Source: Erpobdella octoculata
Lineage: Eukaryota > Annelida > Clitellata > Hirudinida > Erpobdellidae
NCBI GenBank assembly: GCA_963978895.1
Contig: OZ022242.1
Location: 27,440,924 to 27,504,923, forward strand
Direction: 5' to 3'
DNA length: 64,000 nucleotides
Shown here: piece by piece, positions 31,511 to 42,571 of the stretch
How the letters are laid out: the number at the start of each line of letters is the position of its first letter
Numbering within the stretch: the stretch's first letter is position 1
Made by a program: the position numbers and the translations under genes
Notes under the pieces: model-generated
The model's input: the letters and a program-made list of their open reading frames with translations, nothing else
What the model was told of the DNA's origin: nothing
Database searches by the model: none

Positions 31511-31748
31511 CGTTATAACTATTACCAAGGCAGTAGGCGTCGGTAGCCGGGGCAATAAGCGGTAAAATTGTTACTGAGCCGGCTCTTTAGCCAAAACAAT
31601 TGATTCTTCGATCAATTGATAAAGAATTACATATTTTCAAAAGGGTTAGGGTTAAATTTTAGGAGGTAGACATACGGCGGGACTGCCGGCTCAGTAGCAA
31701 TTTTACCGATTATTTCCACGCCTAACCGCCGGGGCAATATCAGAGACC
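31511..31748. mobile_element. Small MITE inside Harbinger copy 1
   Basis: The uninterrupted site is visible in Harbinger copy 2 (GAATTCGAAATATG near 47431). In copy 1 the site is split by 238 bases beginning CGTTATAACTATTACC. AATTCGAAA lies on the left (31502-31510) and AATTCGTAA on the right (31749-31757), a near-perfect 9-bp duplication. It contains two inverted GGCTCAGTAGC-type modules and TTAGGGTTA. A 9-bp duplication fits a Mutator-type element. Confidence 0.6.
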
Positions 31749-31948
31749 AATTCGTAATATGTTCAGTTAGACTAGTTAAAAGTTAGTTGTTAGTTAATAA
31801 GCTCTGCAGCGTACAGAGAGATACATTAGAGAATAATCTTGGAGTATTAAAATGTTAGATTAATCGTTAGCTTTCCATTAAAATTTGATTTGTTTGATCA
31901 TGATCAATTACAAAAATTAGAATTCAGCCCTCCAAGGAATACTACTAG

Positions 31949-33173
31949 ATGCTAGATTTAATTATTATTGATATAGGAGCTTTTGTGTACTTTAAACAGT
32001 GTAATTATTATGTAGAAAATGAAGTTACAGAGCGACAAGGCCACAGAAGATTTCTTTTTATGTGTGATTTAGATTTTAAGTCCCATTTTCGAATGAAGAA
32101 GTCAACATTTGAGGTAATTTACAATTGTTGAAAATCCGGTTAGCATAGGTATTAATCCAAGTTTATATTTACTATATATCATTCAACAGAAGTTAATGAG
32201 TATGCTGGGGGCAGGAGAAGGCTGCGTCCGGGTTGTTCGATGCCCAGTAGACATTCAAAAAGCAGGTCTGGTCATGCTGTGGACGCTCGCCAACCAAGAA
32301 AACTACCGAGGCATAGCCCTTAGATTTGGTTTGGAAAAGAGACTTGCTCAGTGACTCTGCATGAGGGTGTGCAGACAAATTACTGCCATTTCTGATCAGT
32401 TTGTGAAATGGCCAACAGGTATTCTATGAATGCTATTTTTTAGTTGTTTTAGTCTCAAAAAAGCTGGTCTATTAGTAATTTACATTTCTTTGAAGAACAA
32501 GGAATGGAGAAAGTGGTTGTTGGATTCAACAACCTTCGGCAGTCTGGTTTCCCTAATGTTTGTGGATGTGTGGATGGGACACACATACCCATCAAAAAAC
32601 CTGTCAAGGACCCAGGCAGCTTCTACAACCTGAAGGGATTTCACTCCATTTTGTTGCAAGTTAGTTTCATCAGACATTTGATATAGTTTTCTACAATGTT
32701 GTGGGTACCATTATTGTTTCATATGCCATAATTCCGAGGAACTCGCATATACTGGGTGACTCTGCTTATCCTTTAAGAACATTCCTGATGACGCCATATC
32801 GAGATAATGGCAACTTGACGGCCACAAAAAAGCACTTTAACAAAAAATTAAGTTCTGTGCGAGTTGTGGTTGAGCAAGCATATGGCCTTCTAAAAGGTAG
32901 ATTTTTTAGCCTTACATGTAAACTGTTTACCCTTATTTTTAAACTTGTAGACTTCTTTTATTATTTTTTTCTTAAGGGAGGTTTAGAAGGTTAAAGTACC
33001 TAGATGTTGCCTGCCCAAGAACTGCTTCCACGATGGTCTTGAGAGCTTGTTGTTTACACAACCTTTGCCTGGACTCTGACGATTTAATTGATTTCGAGGA
33101 GAGCAACGCCAATGACGATCACTCATTTACCCCCTGGAAAACAATTTTAAAGCTAACTCTAAAAGAGATTTTA
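31949..33173 (+). pseudogene. PIF/Harbinger transposase, copy 1
   Basis: Exons by comparison with copy 2: 31949-32113 (MLDLIIID..., RQGHRRFLFM, FKSHFRMKKSTFE), 32190-32418 (LGAGEGCVRVVRCPVD, TLANQENYRGIALRFGLE), 32496-32659 (FNNLRQSGFPNVCGCVDGTH, first Asp), about 32729-32896 (ILGDSAYPLRTF second Asp; VVVEQAYGLLK catalytic Glu), and 32976-33173 (ACPRTASTM, CCLHNLCLD). Defects are a TGA at 32351, a deletion of about 150 bases that removes the start of exon 4, and a one-base loss in a C-run near 33132 that changes the C-terminus. Motif order is that of the DDE_4 nuclease. This copy keeps the ATG that copy 2 has lost. Confidence 0.85.
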
Positions 33174-33449
33174 TAGCACAAGAACTTTTTAATTAAATTT
33201 CTTTGTTTTGATTTAAATAAATTTTTTCCATCAATTTTAAATTTCTTTCATTAACATCTATAAGATGTTACATGAGTCCAAAGAATTTTTCATCCCTCTC
33301 TTGTCTTTCCTGCTTTTCTTCAGGCCTCCTCTTTCTGCTGCCCTGAAGCTTTGTTGATGTCGATGTGACAGAAGGTTGAACAGAAGGAATAGTTGATGCA
33401 GAGGGAAAGGGTGATGCGGTTACCAATGTGGGGAGAGATGGATGAAAAA

Positions 33450-34842
33450 CAGTGATATTTTAGTAACGAAAACTAAAACTAATACGAAAAAGATCTACCA
33501 TAGTTAACTAAAACTATAACGAAACGAAAATTGAATTTCCCAACTAAAACTAAACTAAAACTAGAATGGTTTGTCCTAGAACTAACTAAAACTAAAATAA
33601 ATAAACGCAAATATTCAGTTTCTTTTTCGTTATTTGACAAAAGTTTGTAATTAAAATTTATAATGATCATAAACATAAAAAAAATTAATTTCATTTCTTT
33701 GGTTTCTCAATATCGGCCTGAAATGTCTAAGAACGTTCTTTTATTCTCCGTATTTGACAGAAGTTGGTGTGTTGTTTTTGCAACCGATATTAATTTGGCA
33801 AGTTTAGTTAAACAGTTTTCTCGTCGCAAGCGGGGCAGCAGTGTGTGGACTTATTTTTAATTTGAAGAAACAGAAAACAAAAGTCGATGTCTCGTGGCTT
33901 TAGCGAATGGTTCAAAATGCGTCGCACTTGTTGCAACTAAGAATCCGAATAATCTTAAAAACCATCTCGACATCACCACAAAGATATTTTTAATGACATG
34001 ATTGAGTTGGAACAAAATCAATTGAGTGTCAATGCAAACAAGAAGATTTGAATTGATGGTTAGTTTTAATTTGCTACAATAGTATACTTTACTATAAGGT
34101 TATATAGTAATATAGTTGATAGTATAAGTACTCTCGATAATGTAGCTAGCAGGTTATTTTTTTTTTTAGAAATACTTGATTTTAACTTATTTATGTAATT
34201 TGTTTTAAGTCGAAACATATTTTATGTGTATAGGTTGAACTCCAACCCTACATAAGCAGCCATCAAGTCAACCGCAATTGTCGACAATCCACTCAACGAT
34301 GAAAGATTTTCCCCTTCTTTCAGCAAAACTGGCTGGACAGTCAACAAGGCAAGTGGTTCTTGATGTGGATGGTGCACTGCTAAAATCTATTAAAGAAGTC
34401 AGCTCATCTCCATATTATTACAGCCTCACCTCAATTGAGTTCTGGTACCAGAAGCAACAGTTCTGGATCTAATATCAGCACCAGCTTCGCAAGCTTTTGT
34501 GGAGCAACTTTTCTCAGTTTGTGGAATTTTGACAGCTGGCAGACGCAACAGGATAAAAAAATCATTGAATATGCGTGCTTGGTTAAAAGTAAACCAAGAT
34601 CTACTTGTTGACATGGACAGATAATATTCATTATATTGAAATAAAACTATATGAGCAAAAATTTCAATCGTGTCGGAAAAAACTAATAATAACTAAACTA
34701 AACTAGAATAATAGCACCAAAACTATATAAAAACTAAAATAATTGCATTTATAAAAACCAAAACTAAATAAAATAAAAATGACTTTAGCCAAAACTAACT
34801 AAAACTAAAACTAAAATGATTTTCATAACTAAAATATCACTG
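33450..34842 (+). mobile_element. hAT element inserted in Harbinger copy 1
   Basis: Ends CAGTGATATTTTAGT and (complement) CAGTGATATTTTAGTTATG. Flanks ATGAAAAA (33442-33449) and ATGAAAAG (34843-34850) match the empty site GGATGAAAAGTTG in copy 2 near 49338, so the boundaries are firm. Subterminal regions are runs of ACTAAAACTAAAAC. The interior keeps only a fragment of transposase. Confidence 0.88.
34481..34623 (+). pseudogene. hAT C-terminal dimerisation domain remnant
   Basis: PASQAFVEQLFSVCGILTAG is followed by RRNRIKKSLNMRAWLKVN and a TAA. This is the hATC dimerisation region (S-x-x-x-E-x-L-F-S, then R-N-R and an L-x-x-N tail) of the element at 33450-34842. The rest of the transposase is missing. 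Confidence 0.7.
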
Positions 34843-36057
34843 ATGAAAAGTTGTTAAAATTGTGGTGGGGTCAGGCTCTACAGCCGCCTTCCCCCCAAAC
34901 ATTTCATCCATTGTCTCAAAATACGCCCAAGTTGTAGCCTCTCCACCACTCCCCCATTTTTTATCCTTGATGCGCCTGTACGACTGCATTAGATTCTTGA
35001 ATTTTTCTAAGCAAATCGTTGCAGACGACTTAAGCTGAAGGGTTTCATTAAGGCTGCAACTTATCTTGTCCCACAATTTTATTTTTTTCACTTTGGGGTT
35101 GGCAAAGTCTTCCTCCATCTCTCCTCGCATTGAAATTAAAAACTTGATGAGAATCACACATTCCGCTCATCGGAATTCTGCAAAATTAGAATAATTTACA
35201 ACAATAAAAAAAAAGTAGAATGCATTTCCTTCAAACATGGGCAAAACGTTAGCATGTTAAAAACATACCTAAATTTTTGTTAGATGGCTTGGGACTTTTT
35301 GGAGGCTCGTTTGGTTCTTGAATGGTCTCAGGAACCAAGTCTGAGAAAACAGGAGAACTACCATCTAAACAATTAAAAAAAAATATAGCAATATCATACC
35401 AGCTGCTAGGAGCAAAACAGTTTTTATGGAGGGATGACAATGTTTATCACGCTCCCACTTTGGTCTAACACAACTGCAAAACAAAAATTAGTGCTACAAA
35501 TGAATTTGTATAACATGATTTTAAAGTCCATACTCATCCAGCCTAAACCATTTCCGTCTATTAAAGTTGCAAAACATGAAGCTTGATGTCGCACTTTCTA
35601 CTTTATTATACAGAACATAATGATTAAGCTAATAGCATTCAGGGTTCAATCCCATATAATCACCAATTCATTGGACTGCCTTCTTGCATAACTTCAGATC
35701 AATTCAGATGAATAAACATTATCTGCTATTTAATTGGTTCATACATCCATTAAATATAATTTGCTGCAACTCAAAACATCTAGTTTTGTCCAGTAGTAAT
35801 GCAGACATGTGTGATTCTCAATAAACTGTACAATTCATTTTGTGGGAGGATGTAATGTAATGTAATATAGATTTATATAGCGTCTTCTTATTTGCCTCCA
35901 TGATTACAGGGGACCATTTTATAAAGTGTTCAAATACAACATCATCACATACTGTAAGATGAAGATGATTCATCTTACGTATTTTCATAGTATTTGTTTA
36001 TTTTATTTTATTATGTGTGCATATTTTGGTTGTGTTGAAACAATAGTCATTTATGTA

Positions 36058-36296
36058 TGAATGTATCTGTGTGTATATGTGTGTATATGTGTGTATATAT
36101 GTGTATATATAATGTATATGTATGTATATATGTATATTTGTGCTCCTGTGACATTGTGTGTGCGTATAATTTTTGTATCATTAATGTATATATATGTATA
36201 TGTGTGTTTGAGTGTATATATACATGGATGGATGTATGTATATGTATATATGTATATGTATATATATATGTATATATATATATGTATATATATATA
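36058..36296. repeat. TGTATATG-rich microsatellite
   Basis: Impure runs of GTGTATAT, TGTATATG and ATATATGT, with a short unique block at 36140-36185. It lies between Harbinger copy 1 segments. Confidence 0.85.
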
Positions 36297-36727
36297 ATTG
36301 GTATTGGTCCTTTTCCTTTTTGTGGTACTCAATAGAAAAAAAGTAAGGTTGTAGTAGAGAAATTGGAATTATCAAAAGATTTGTCAGAACCGGGTTAACT
36401 TCTGCAAAGTGAGATAAGTCAGTTTAGAGTCAAGAAAAGGATTATATTCAAGGAAGAATAATAAAGTTAAAATAAAATTCGAGAAATATTGTGGTATAAA
36501 TAACTTCGACTTTAACGTTACGAATCGCTAGAAAGCATATTCCTCTACGTTTACACATACAAATTCTGTTTAGAATCAATCTAGACTCTAGACCTTACCA
36601 TGATCAACTTTCAGAAATTGATTTTGAAGTGACGCGCGTGCCCGTGTATTGGGTTGTTTTTCAATTTTTCAAATAGTTCAGGCTAGTTATATATAAACTT
36701 GCCCCGCGTGAACAGTGAAGAATGTCA

Positions 36728-36800
36728 GTCTAGATAGCTCAGTTGGGAGAGCGTTAGACTGAAGATCTAAAGGTTCCCGGTTCAGTCCCTGGTCTGGGCA
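36728..36800 (+). tRNA. tRNA-Phe (GAA), possibly a decayed copy
   Basis: 73 bases fold as a cloverleaf. Acceptor GTCTAGA/TCTGGGC pairs with G-U wobbles. The A box is TAGCTCAGTTGGGAGAGCG. The anticodon stem-loop is AGACTGAAGATCT with anticodon GAA. The T arm CCCGG/CCTGG has one mismatch (T loop TTCAGTC). It ends in A with no encoded CCA and has no intron. Similarity to tRNA-Phe is strong, but the T-stem mismatch and a decayed partner at 37012 leave function uncertain. Confidence 0.75.
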
Positions 36801-37011
36801 TAAAACTAAAATAATTTTGAAGTGACGCCTGTGCCGTGTATTGGGTTGATTTTCAATTCTTTCTCGATGTATATTCTCTATTATCTTTCTAATATTTTGT
36901 ATGCTTGGCACATTTCCATTGTCACGTAATTTCCTTTGTGTCTATGTACCATAATTTCTTATGGGCTGACTATATATATAAAGTCGCGCGCGTGAACTAT
37001 GAACACTATTG

Positions 37012-37084
37012 GTCTCAATAGCTAAGTTGGGAAAGCGTCAGACTGAAGATCTATTGTTCGCGTTTCAATCCCGGGTCTGAGATT
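37012..37084 (+). pseudogene. tRNA-Phe pseudogene
   Basis: Same layout as the tRNA at 36728: AATAGCTAAGTTGGGAAAGCG, AGACTGAAGATCT with anticodon GAA, TTTCAATCCCGGGTCTGAGA. The acceptor ends and T stem do not pair properly. The upstream flanks of the two copies (GTGACGC(G/C)..GTGTATTGGGTTG and CGCGTGAAC) also match, so a unit of about 280 bases containing the tRNA was duplicated. Confidence 0.7.
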
Positions 37085-37214
37085 TTAATTTTTATAAGAA
37101 AAAACGTCGGCTGAATTTGATATCGTAATAAACTGTTTCAATTTAAATGTCTTATGGTTTTTTTACTTTTGTGGGTGGTAATTTTTTCAGAAAACTCCTT
37201 ACTAATCAGTTTCT

Positions 37215-37580
37215 CCCCCTTGTGCCCCCGCTCCTGTATGAATAGCGTATTATCACAGGCGATCAAACTGGCGAAAAATTCAAATATTTTGTTTTCTTTG
37301 TTAGTTTGAATATGTTTAATATAAAAAATGAAGAAAACAAGAAAAAATAGATGAATAATTAAATTTTGAGTGAGTAGACCTACGGAAAGAGACACGCACT
37401 TGAGGCACTCCTTTCTGTAGGTTTACTCACTCAAAATTTAATTATTTATCTACTTTTTTTATTTTCTTTATTCTTTATACTAAACATATGCAAACCAACA
37501 AAAAAACAAATATTTAAATTTTTTGCCGCCAGTTTGATCGCCTGTGGTAATACGCTATTCATACAGGAGCGGGTCCAAAA
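37215..37580. mobile_element. Foldback MITE, copy 1
   Basis: Arms of about 160 bases are inverted copies: CCGCTCCTGTATGAATAGCG, CAGGCGATCAAACTGGCG and TTTTGAGTGAGTAGACCTAC on the left, with complements on the right ending at CAGGAGCGGG. The centre is about 30 bases (GAGACACGCACTTGAG). No coding capacity. The whole unit could extrude as a long hairpin. Confidence 0.75.
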
Positions 37581-37709
37581 AAGGTGATTTTTTTAATTTT
37601 ATAGAATGTGGCGATATCAGGTAATTACAAGCATGTTTTTCTGATTACAAATATGTAATTGTTTTGCTTGTTTTTGCTTGTCAATTGAGAAAGAAATCAT
37701 CTTTTTTGG

Positions 37710-38062
37710 CCCCGCTCTTGTATGAATAGCTTATTCATAGACATATCTATGAGCGTATTATCACTGGCGATCAAACTGGCAAAAAAATCAAATAATTTGT
37801 TTTTTTTGTTGGTTTGCATATTTATAATATAAAGAAAACAAGAAAAAATATATGAATAAATAAATTTTGAGTGAGTGGACGAGACACGTACTTGAGACAG
37901 AAGTCATTTCCCGTTTCCGTAGGTCTACTTACTCAAAATAGAATTATTTGTCTATTTTTTTGTTTTCTTCATTTTTCATATTAAGCATATGCAAATCAAC
38001 CAAAAACAAAATATTTGAATTTTTTTCGCCAGTTTGATCGCCTTAAAAATTTAAAGGAGCGG
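37710..38062. mobile_element. Foldback MITE, copy 2
   Basis: Second copy of the preceding palindrome in the same orientation, starting CCGCTCTTGTATGAATAG and ending AAAGGAGCGGGACC, with a centre GACGAGACACGTACTTGAG. Between the copies lies a repeated spacer with CAGGT(A/G)AT(T/A)ACAAGCAT and TTTCTGATTACAAATATGT, also present after copy 2, so the unit is tandemly arranged. Confidence 0.7.
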
Positions 38063-38242
38063 GACCAAAATAGGTGATTTTTTTCTAAATTTTACAGAAT
38101 GTGACAATATCAGGTGATAACAAGCATATTTTTCTGATTACAAATATGTATTTTTTTGCTTGTCAATAGTGTTTGCATGATGCTGCAGTTAGCCGCCCCA
38201 CTAAACCAAATTACGACGTTTTACGAAAATAAAACAAAATCT

Positions 38243-38385
38243 CACTTTAACTTTCAGCAATAAACCTTTCCGCTTCAGCAATATCTGAAATTCTAAGTCC
38301 TGGTTTTAAATTAACTCCCTTAACAGGCTTAACATTAACTAAGAAGGTCTCGTCAACTGACGTCAACCGTAGCGGTAGCCATCTT
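38243..38385 (-). pseudogene. First exon of the Harbinger Myb-like protein, copy 1
   Basis: Frame MATATVD, then a stop created by a 10-base repeat (TCAGTTGACG), then in the next frame DETFLVNVKP and LRISDIAEAERFIAE. The homologous exon in copy 2 is 50955-51066. The splice donor A|GTTAG(T) equivalent is kept. Confidence 0.65.
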
Positions 38386-40066
38386 AAATTTTCAAAAGTG
38401 ACAATCAATCTGCCCCACTGATATCTATAATATAACTGGATTGCGCTTAGCCCATTATTGCAATAGAAATGTTGTCACCAGTCTGCCGCAATGCAGCCGT
38501 CGTGTTTACGTCGGTCGTCGCATGATATACGATTAAGGGGTTTTAACATAATATGGGTTTTAAGTAAATTTAATTATTTCACTTGAAAATAAAAAAAATT
38601 ATTTAGTTATTCGGTATTTTTAAATTTTTTTTACTATGGTCAATATGATAGCTATTCGGTAACACAGATGAAACCATAACCATAGATGAAACGCTCCGCA
38701 GATCACCGCAACAAAATCGCCCCGCTTTGGTTTAGCAAGTGCAGAATACGTTGTACAAGAAACTGTATTACTCTAAAAGTTTTGAATCTATTTAGTAATT
38801 TTTAACATCAAAATGTTTGTGAAATGTAGTAAGAAGTTATCTTGTGTATATAAAGAAATTCAATAAGTCCATTTTCTTTGAGCATTTGTTCAAAGTAAAC
38901 GGTATCTTGTGGGTTACCTAGGTTTATAACAATTGGTCAGCGAATAATATATTTAGTTTAGGCTGAGTAAGTTACAAGTAAACTATAACATATTGAAATT
39001 TTATTTAATTTTTATCCTTCGTAAAAGTGTTTAATTTGATTCAGGCTTTGAGGTAATTTAACGTGCAACGCAGCACATCCGCGCCGCAGCAAAACACGTA
39101 GGGGAGAACCGGACTGAATGGCCACTGTAAAGAACGGCCACTGAGATTTTCTCATTTGTTAAATTATTTTTTACGTCCATCTCTTTTTTAAAATGCGTAT
39201 ATATATGAACTCTTTGTTCAGTGTTGTTCTTTTGTCTTTCGTGTATTTCGTCCAGCATTTATAGAGCTTTTTGTTTTTTCGCACGAAAAAGTGAAAACGA
39301 GTCAGGTCAGAACTATTCTATTCTTATCAAATATTTAAGTTTATATTTTGTAAGATTTTCTTAGTAAATAAAGAGATGTTTGATTAATATTTTAATCTAA
39401 AGTTTGGATGTCAAAAATTATTATTTTGCTTGTAGCAGACTAAAATGCTCGTACATTTCGGTTCGTACTAAATGGCCACTGTAAGGTCGTACTGAATGAC
39501 CATAGTTATTCAGTACTAGCAGTGCCCGTAGCGGCTTCGCTCGCATGAAATTAGAGAATTTGAACCGTGCATCCATAGGTGTCGGCTCGCCCGTCGACAA
39601 CTTGGCCCAGCCCGTTTCAAAACCAAAATTCCTGGCCCGGCACGGCCTGTCTAATTTGGGCCCGGCCCGTTTTTACAGGCCTAGAAATTCTATATACTTG
39701 ATGAAAAACTTCGGCCCGTCCCACGTTGACTTCAGGTTTGGCCCGGCCCGTCTGAAGACCCTAAAACTACAAAAATGACTATATGCTTAGTGAAAAACCT
39801 CGGCCCGTACCACCTTGATTTAAGGTTTAGCCTGGCCCGTAAGAAGACCCTAAAATAACGACTTGGCACGACCGGTGATAAACTGGACTCAGCTACTTTA
39901 AACCGGCACAAAACCTCAAAATACAAAGTTTTACATCTGTAATGCTTGCAGTTGTTGAGTAGCAGTTATTTTAAAATCAAATAACCCTTATTTTGACCCC
40001 ACATTTTAAGTCATGGAAACCAAAGTTTTAAAAAATGGTGAAACACTTATATCGTTATTTTTGAGG

Positions 40067-40138
40067 CACTGGTGGCAGAGCGGTAGAGCGTTCGCCTGTC
40101 GATCGTTAGGAAATTAGAGAGTTTGAACCGTGCATCCA
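40067..40138 (+). repeat. tRNA-derived SINE head
   Basis: GGCACTGGTGGCAGAGCGGT and AGAGCGTTCGCCTGTCGATC give an A box and an anticodon arm with GTC (Asp-like). GAGTTTGAACCGTGCATCC is a B box. Pairing in the acceptor and T stems is imperfect, so this is a tRNA-derived promoter of a SINE rather than a tRNA gene. A partial B-box end recurs at 39546-39578. Confidence 0.55.
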
Positions 40139-40539
40139 TAGTAGAGATCATTTTTTTAGGTCTCGGCTCGGCCCGTCGACAAATTAGCCCAGCCCGTTTT
40201 AAAAACCCAAACTCCTAATCCAGCACAGCCCGTCTGAATTAGGCCCGGCCCATTTTTACAGGCCTAGAAGTTCTATATACTTGATGAAAAACTTCGGCCC
40301 GTCCCACCTTGACCTCAGGTTTGGCCCGGCCAAACTGAAGACCCTAAAATCACTAAAATATCTATATACTTGGTGAAAAACCTCGGCCCGTCCCACTTTG
40401 ATTTAAGGTTTGGCCTGGCCCGTGTGAAGACTCTAAAATAACGGCTTGGCCCGGCCGATGATAAACTGGACTTAGCTACTTTTAACCGGCACAAAACTTC
40501 AAAATACTAATTTTTACATTTGTAGCACTTACACTTTGT

Positions 40540-41360
40540 AAGTAGCAAATAACCCTTATTTCCACCCCACATTTGAGGTCCTGGAAACCAAATTTTCAAA
40601 AAATGCTAAAACACGTATTTCATTATTTTTGGAGTAGAAACTAAATACTAATTTTTACTTCTGTAGCATTAACAGTTTTTGAGTAGCAGCTATTTTAAAA
40701 ACCAAATAACCCAAAAAATGATGAAACACGTATATCTTTTTTTCTGAGTAGATACTAAGTATTAATTTTTACATCTGTGGCAATTACAGTTGTTGAGTAG
40801 CAGTTACTTTAAAAACCAAATAACCCTATATTCCACCCCACATTTGAAGTCCTGGAAACCAAATTTTCAAAAAATTGTGAAACCCGTATATCATTATTTT
40901 TAGAGTAGAAACTAAATACTAATTTTTACTTTTGTAGCATCAACAGTTTTTGAGTAAAAGCTACTTTAAAAACCAAATAACCCAATTTTCCAACCCACAT
41001 TTGAGGTCCGGGAAACCAAATTTGTAAAAAAATGGTGAAACACGTATATCTTTATTTTTAGAAAAAAAACTAAATAATAATTTTTACATCTGTGGTATTT
41101 ACTGTTTTTGAGTAGCAGTTTCTATAAAAGACAATTAGCCCTATTTTCCACCCCACATTTGAAGTCCTGAAAACCAAATTTTCAAAAAATGCTAAAACAC
41201 GTATTTCATTATTTTTGGAGTAGAAACTAAGTACTAATTTTTACTCCTGTAGCATTAACAGTTTTTGAGTAGAAGCTACTTTAAAAACCAAATAACCCAA
41301 TTTTCCAACCCACATTTGAGGTCCGGGAAACCGAATTTTCAAAAATTGGTGAAACACGTG
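40540..41360. repeat. Satellite of about 155-bp units
   Basis: Successive units share AAACCAAATAACCC, CCACCCCACATTTGA(A/G)GTCC, GAAACCAAATTTTCAAAAAA, TGAAACACGTAT and AGTAGCAGTTACTTT. AATAACCC-type anchors at about 40548, 40702, 40817, 40973, 41128 and 41287 give spacings of 155, 115 (deleted), 156, 155 and 159. A diverged unit starts near 39977. Confidence 0.85.
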
Positions 41361-41760
41361 TCTTTTTATTTTTTAAAAAGAATCTATATACCAAATTTCA
41401 AAATCTCCTCATTTTTGGTTTTCGAGATATACATTGTTTTAGAAAAAAGTTTGTTTTCCAGTTTTTTCCCCTCAGGAGCAAAATTTTTAAAAATCCTTTC
41501 TTAGCGGATGTTTACGCTATAAAAGTAATATAAGTTCCAACTTTCACGTTCCTAGGATGAGGCGTTTGAGCTGGGCGTTGATTATCAGTCAGTCAGGACA
41601 TGTTCTTTTATATATATAGATTGCTGAATGTTTAAATTTTCATAAATGTGTTTAGGTTCATTATTGATCAAAATGTTAATGTAATATAATGAAATTGTTT
41701 AATATATTAAAGACATATACATATTTATCACTACTTAATGTTGTTATGGTTATGTTTCAG

Positions 41761-42571
41761 AATGAGAAACAGACTATCTACAGCTGTGAAGGGGGGATGG
41801 TCCCAAAAAAACATGGAAAGAGCAGTAGAAGATGTTTTGAAAGCTTGCTTGCCATTTAAATCTGCAGCTGAGAAGCACCAAGTGAGTAGAACATTACTGA
41901 GACGTAGACTGGATGCAATTCGCAGAGGAGATAGTTTTGAAACTCCCAACAGCTCTATGGTCGTTGTCGAACTATGTCGATCAGAGTTATCGGCAACGCT
42001 TCAGATGATCCGCCCTTTTCTGAAAGCTGCAGCTCTCAAACGAGGTGGGGGTTGGAAGAAACTGTCTTCTACCATATTGACAGATACTCCTGTAAAGAAT
42101 GTTTTGCAGAAAGAAAAGACAGAAAGAGATTTGAGGAAATGCAAGTTAAAAACATCAAAACTTGCAGCAAGAAGGGATATTTCTAAAAGCTTCCCAGACA
42201 TCGAGCATGACGGGAAATCAACATTCAAAAATATGCTCACCAGTAAAGATCCTCATTTTAGCATTGACAGCGCCAAGATAGAAATAGGGGATTGGTGTCT
42301 TTTTGAATATGTTTTTGACTCAAAAACCTATTATGTAGGCAAAATTGTTGAAGTAAAAGAGGATAAAGTTTCGGCTGATTTTTTGAAATTTGTATACAAA
42401 GATAAAGACACCGAAGAGGCCAAATTTTTATCTAAAGACAAAGGGATTTGTGAGGCTGATATGGATCAGATTGTTGTAAAACTAGGAGATCCAATCCTTC
42501 AAAAATCTAAGCGCAGAAATGGACATATAAAATTTTCTTTTGACTTTTCAGCATATTGTCTTGGTTTATAG
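41761..42571 (+). pseudogene. Pogo transposase with the DDE core deleted
   Basis: An open frame after the splice acceptor GTTTCAG. Residues 10-60 form a Psq/CENP-B type helix-turn-helix (GGWSQKNMERAVEDVLKACL, SAAEKHQVSRTLLRRRLDAI). Next come ELSATLQMIRPFLKAAALKR and the typical pogo C-terminal motif STILTDTPVKNVLQ with a basic K/R stretch. A C-terminal chromo/Tudor-like region follows: GDWCLFEYVFDSKTYYVGKI, then VSADFLKFVYKD. The whole catalytic DDE/D domain, about 300 residues, is missing between RRGDSFETP and the tail, yet the junction stays in frame over 277 codons. It could make a DNA-binding protein without catalytic activity. Confidence 0.75.

Larger units (their letters stand above)
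33250..35465 (-). pseudogene. Harbinger Myb/SANT-like accessory protein, copy 1
   Basis: The second Harbinger protein, convergent with the transposase. The 35465-35385 part reads CVRPKWERDKHC. The 35370-35270 part reads GSSPVFSDLVPETIQEPNEP. The Myb-like part (35180-34843) has EDFANPKVKKIKLWDKISCS, LKSSATICLEKFKNLMQSYR, DKKWGSGGEATTWAYFETMD. The C-terminal coiled coil is at 33440-33250, beyond the hAT insertion at 33450-34842. The first exon (MATATVD) is at 38243-38385. The central Myb region is open here but has a stop in copy 2. Start of the Myb helix is damaged near 35165. Confidence 0.7.
39512..41621 (+). mobile_element. Unclassified repeat, ACTAGCAGTGCCCG...TATATATATAGAT
   Basis: It starts ACTAGCAGTGCCCGTAGCGG inside pogo sequence and ends CAGTCAGTCAGGACATG, TTCTTTTATATATATAGATT. 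Inside are two copies of a block with CTCGGCCCGTCCCACCTTGA and TTTGGCCCGGCCCG (39640-39870, 40170-40460), a tRNA-like SINE head and a satellite. No coding frame was recognised. Confidence 0.5.
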
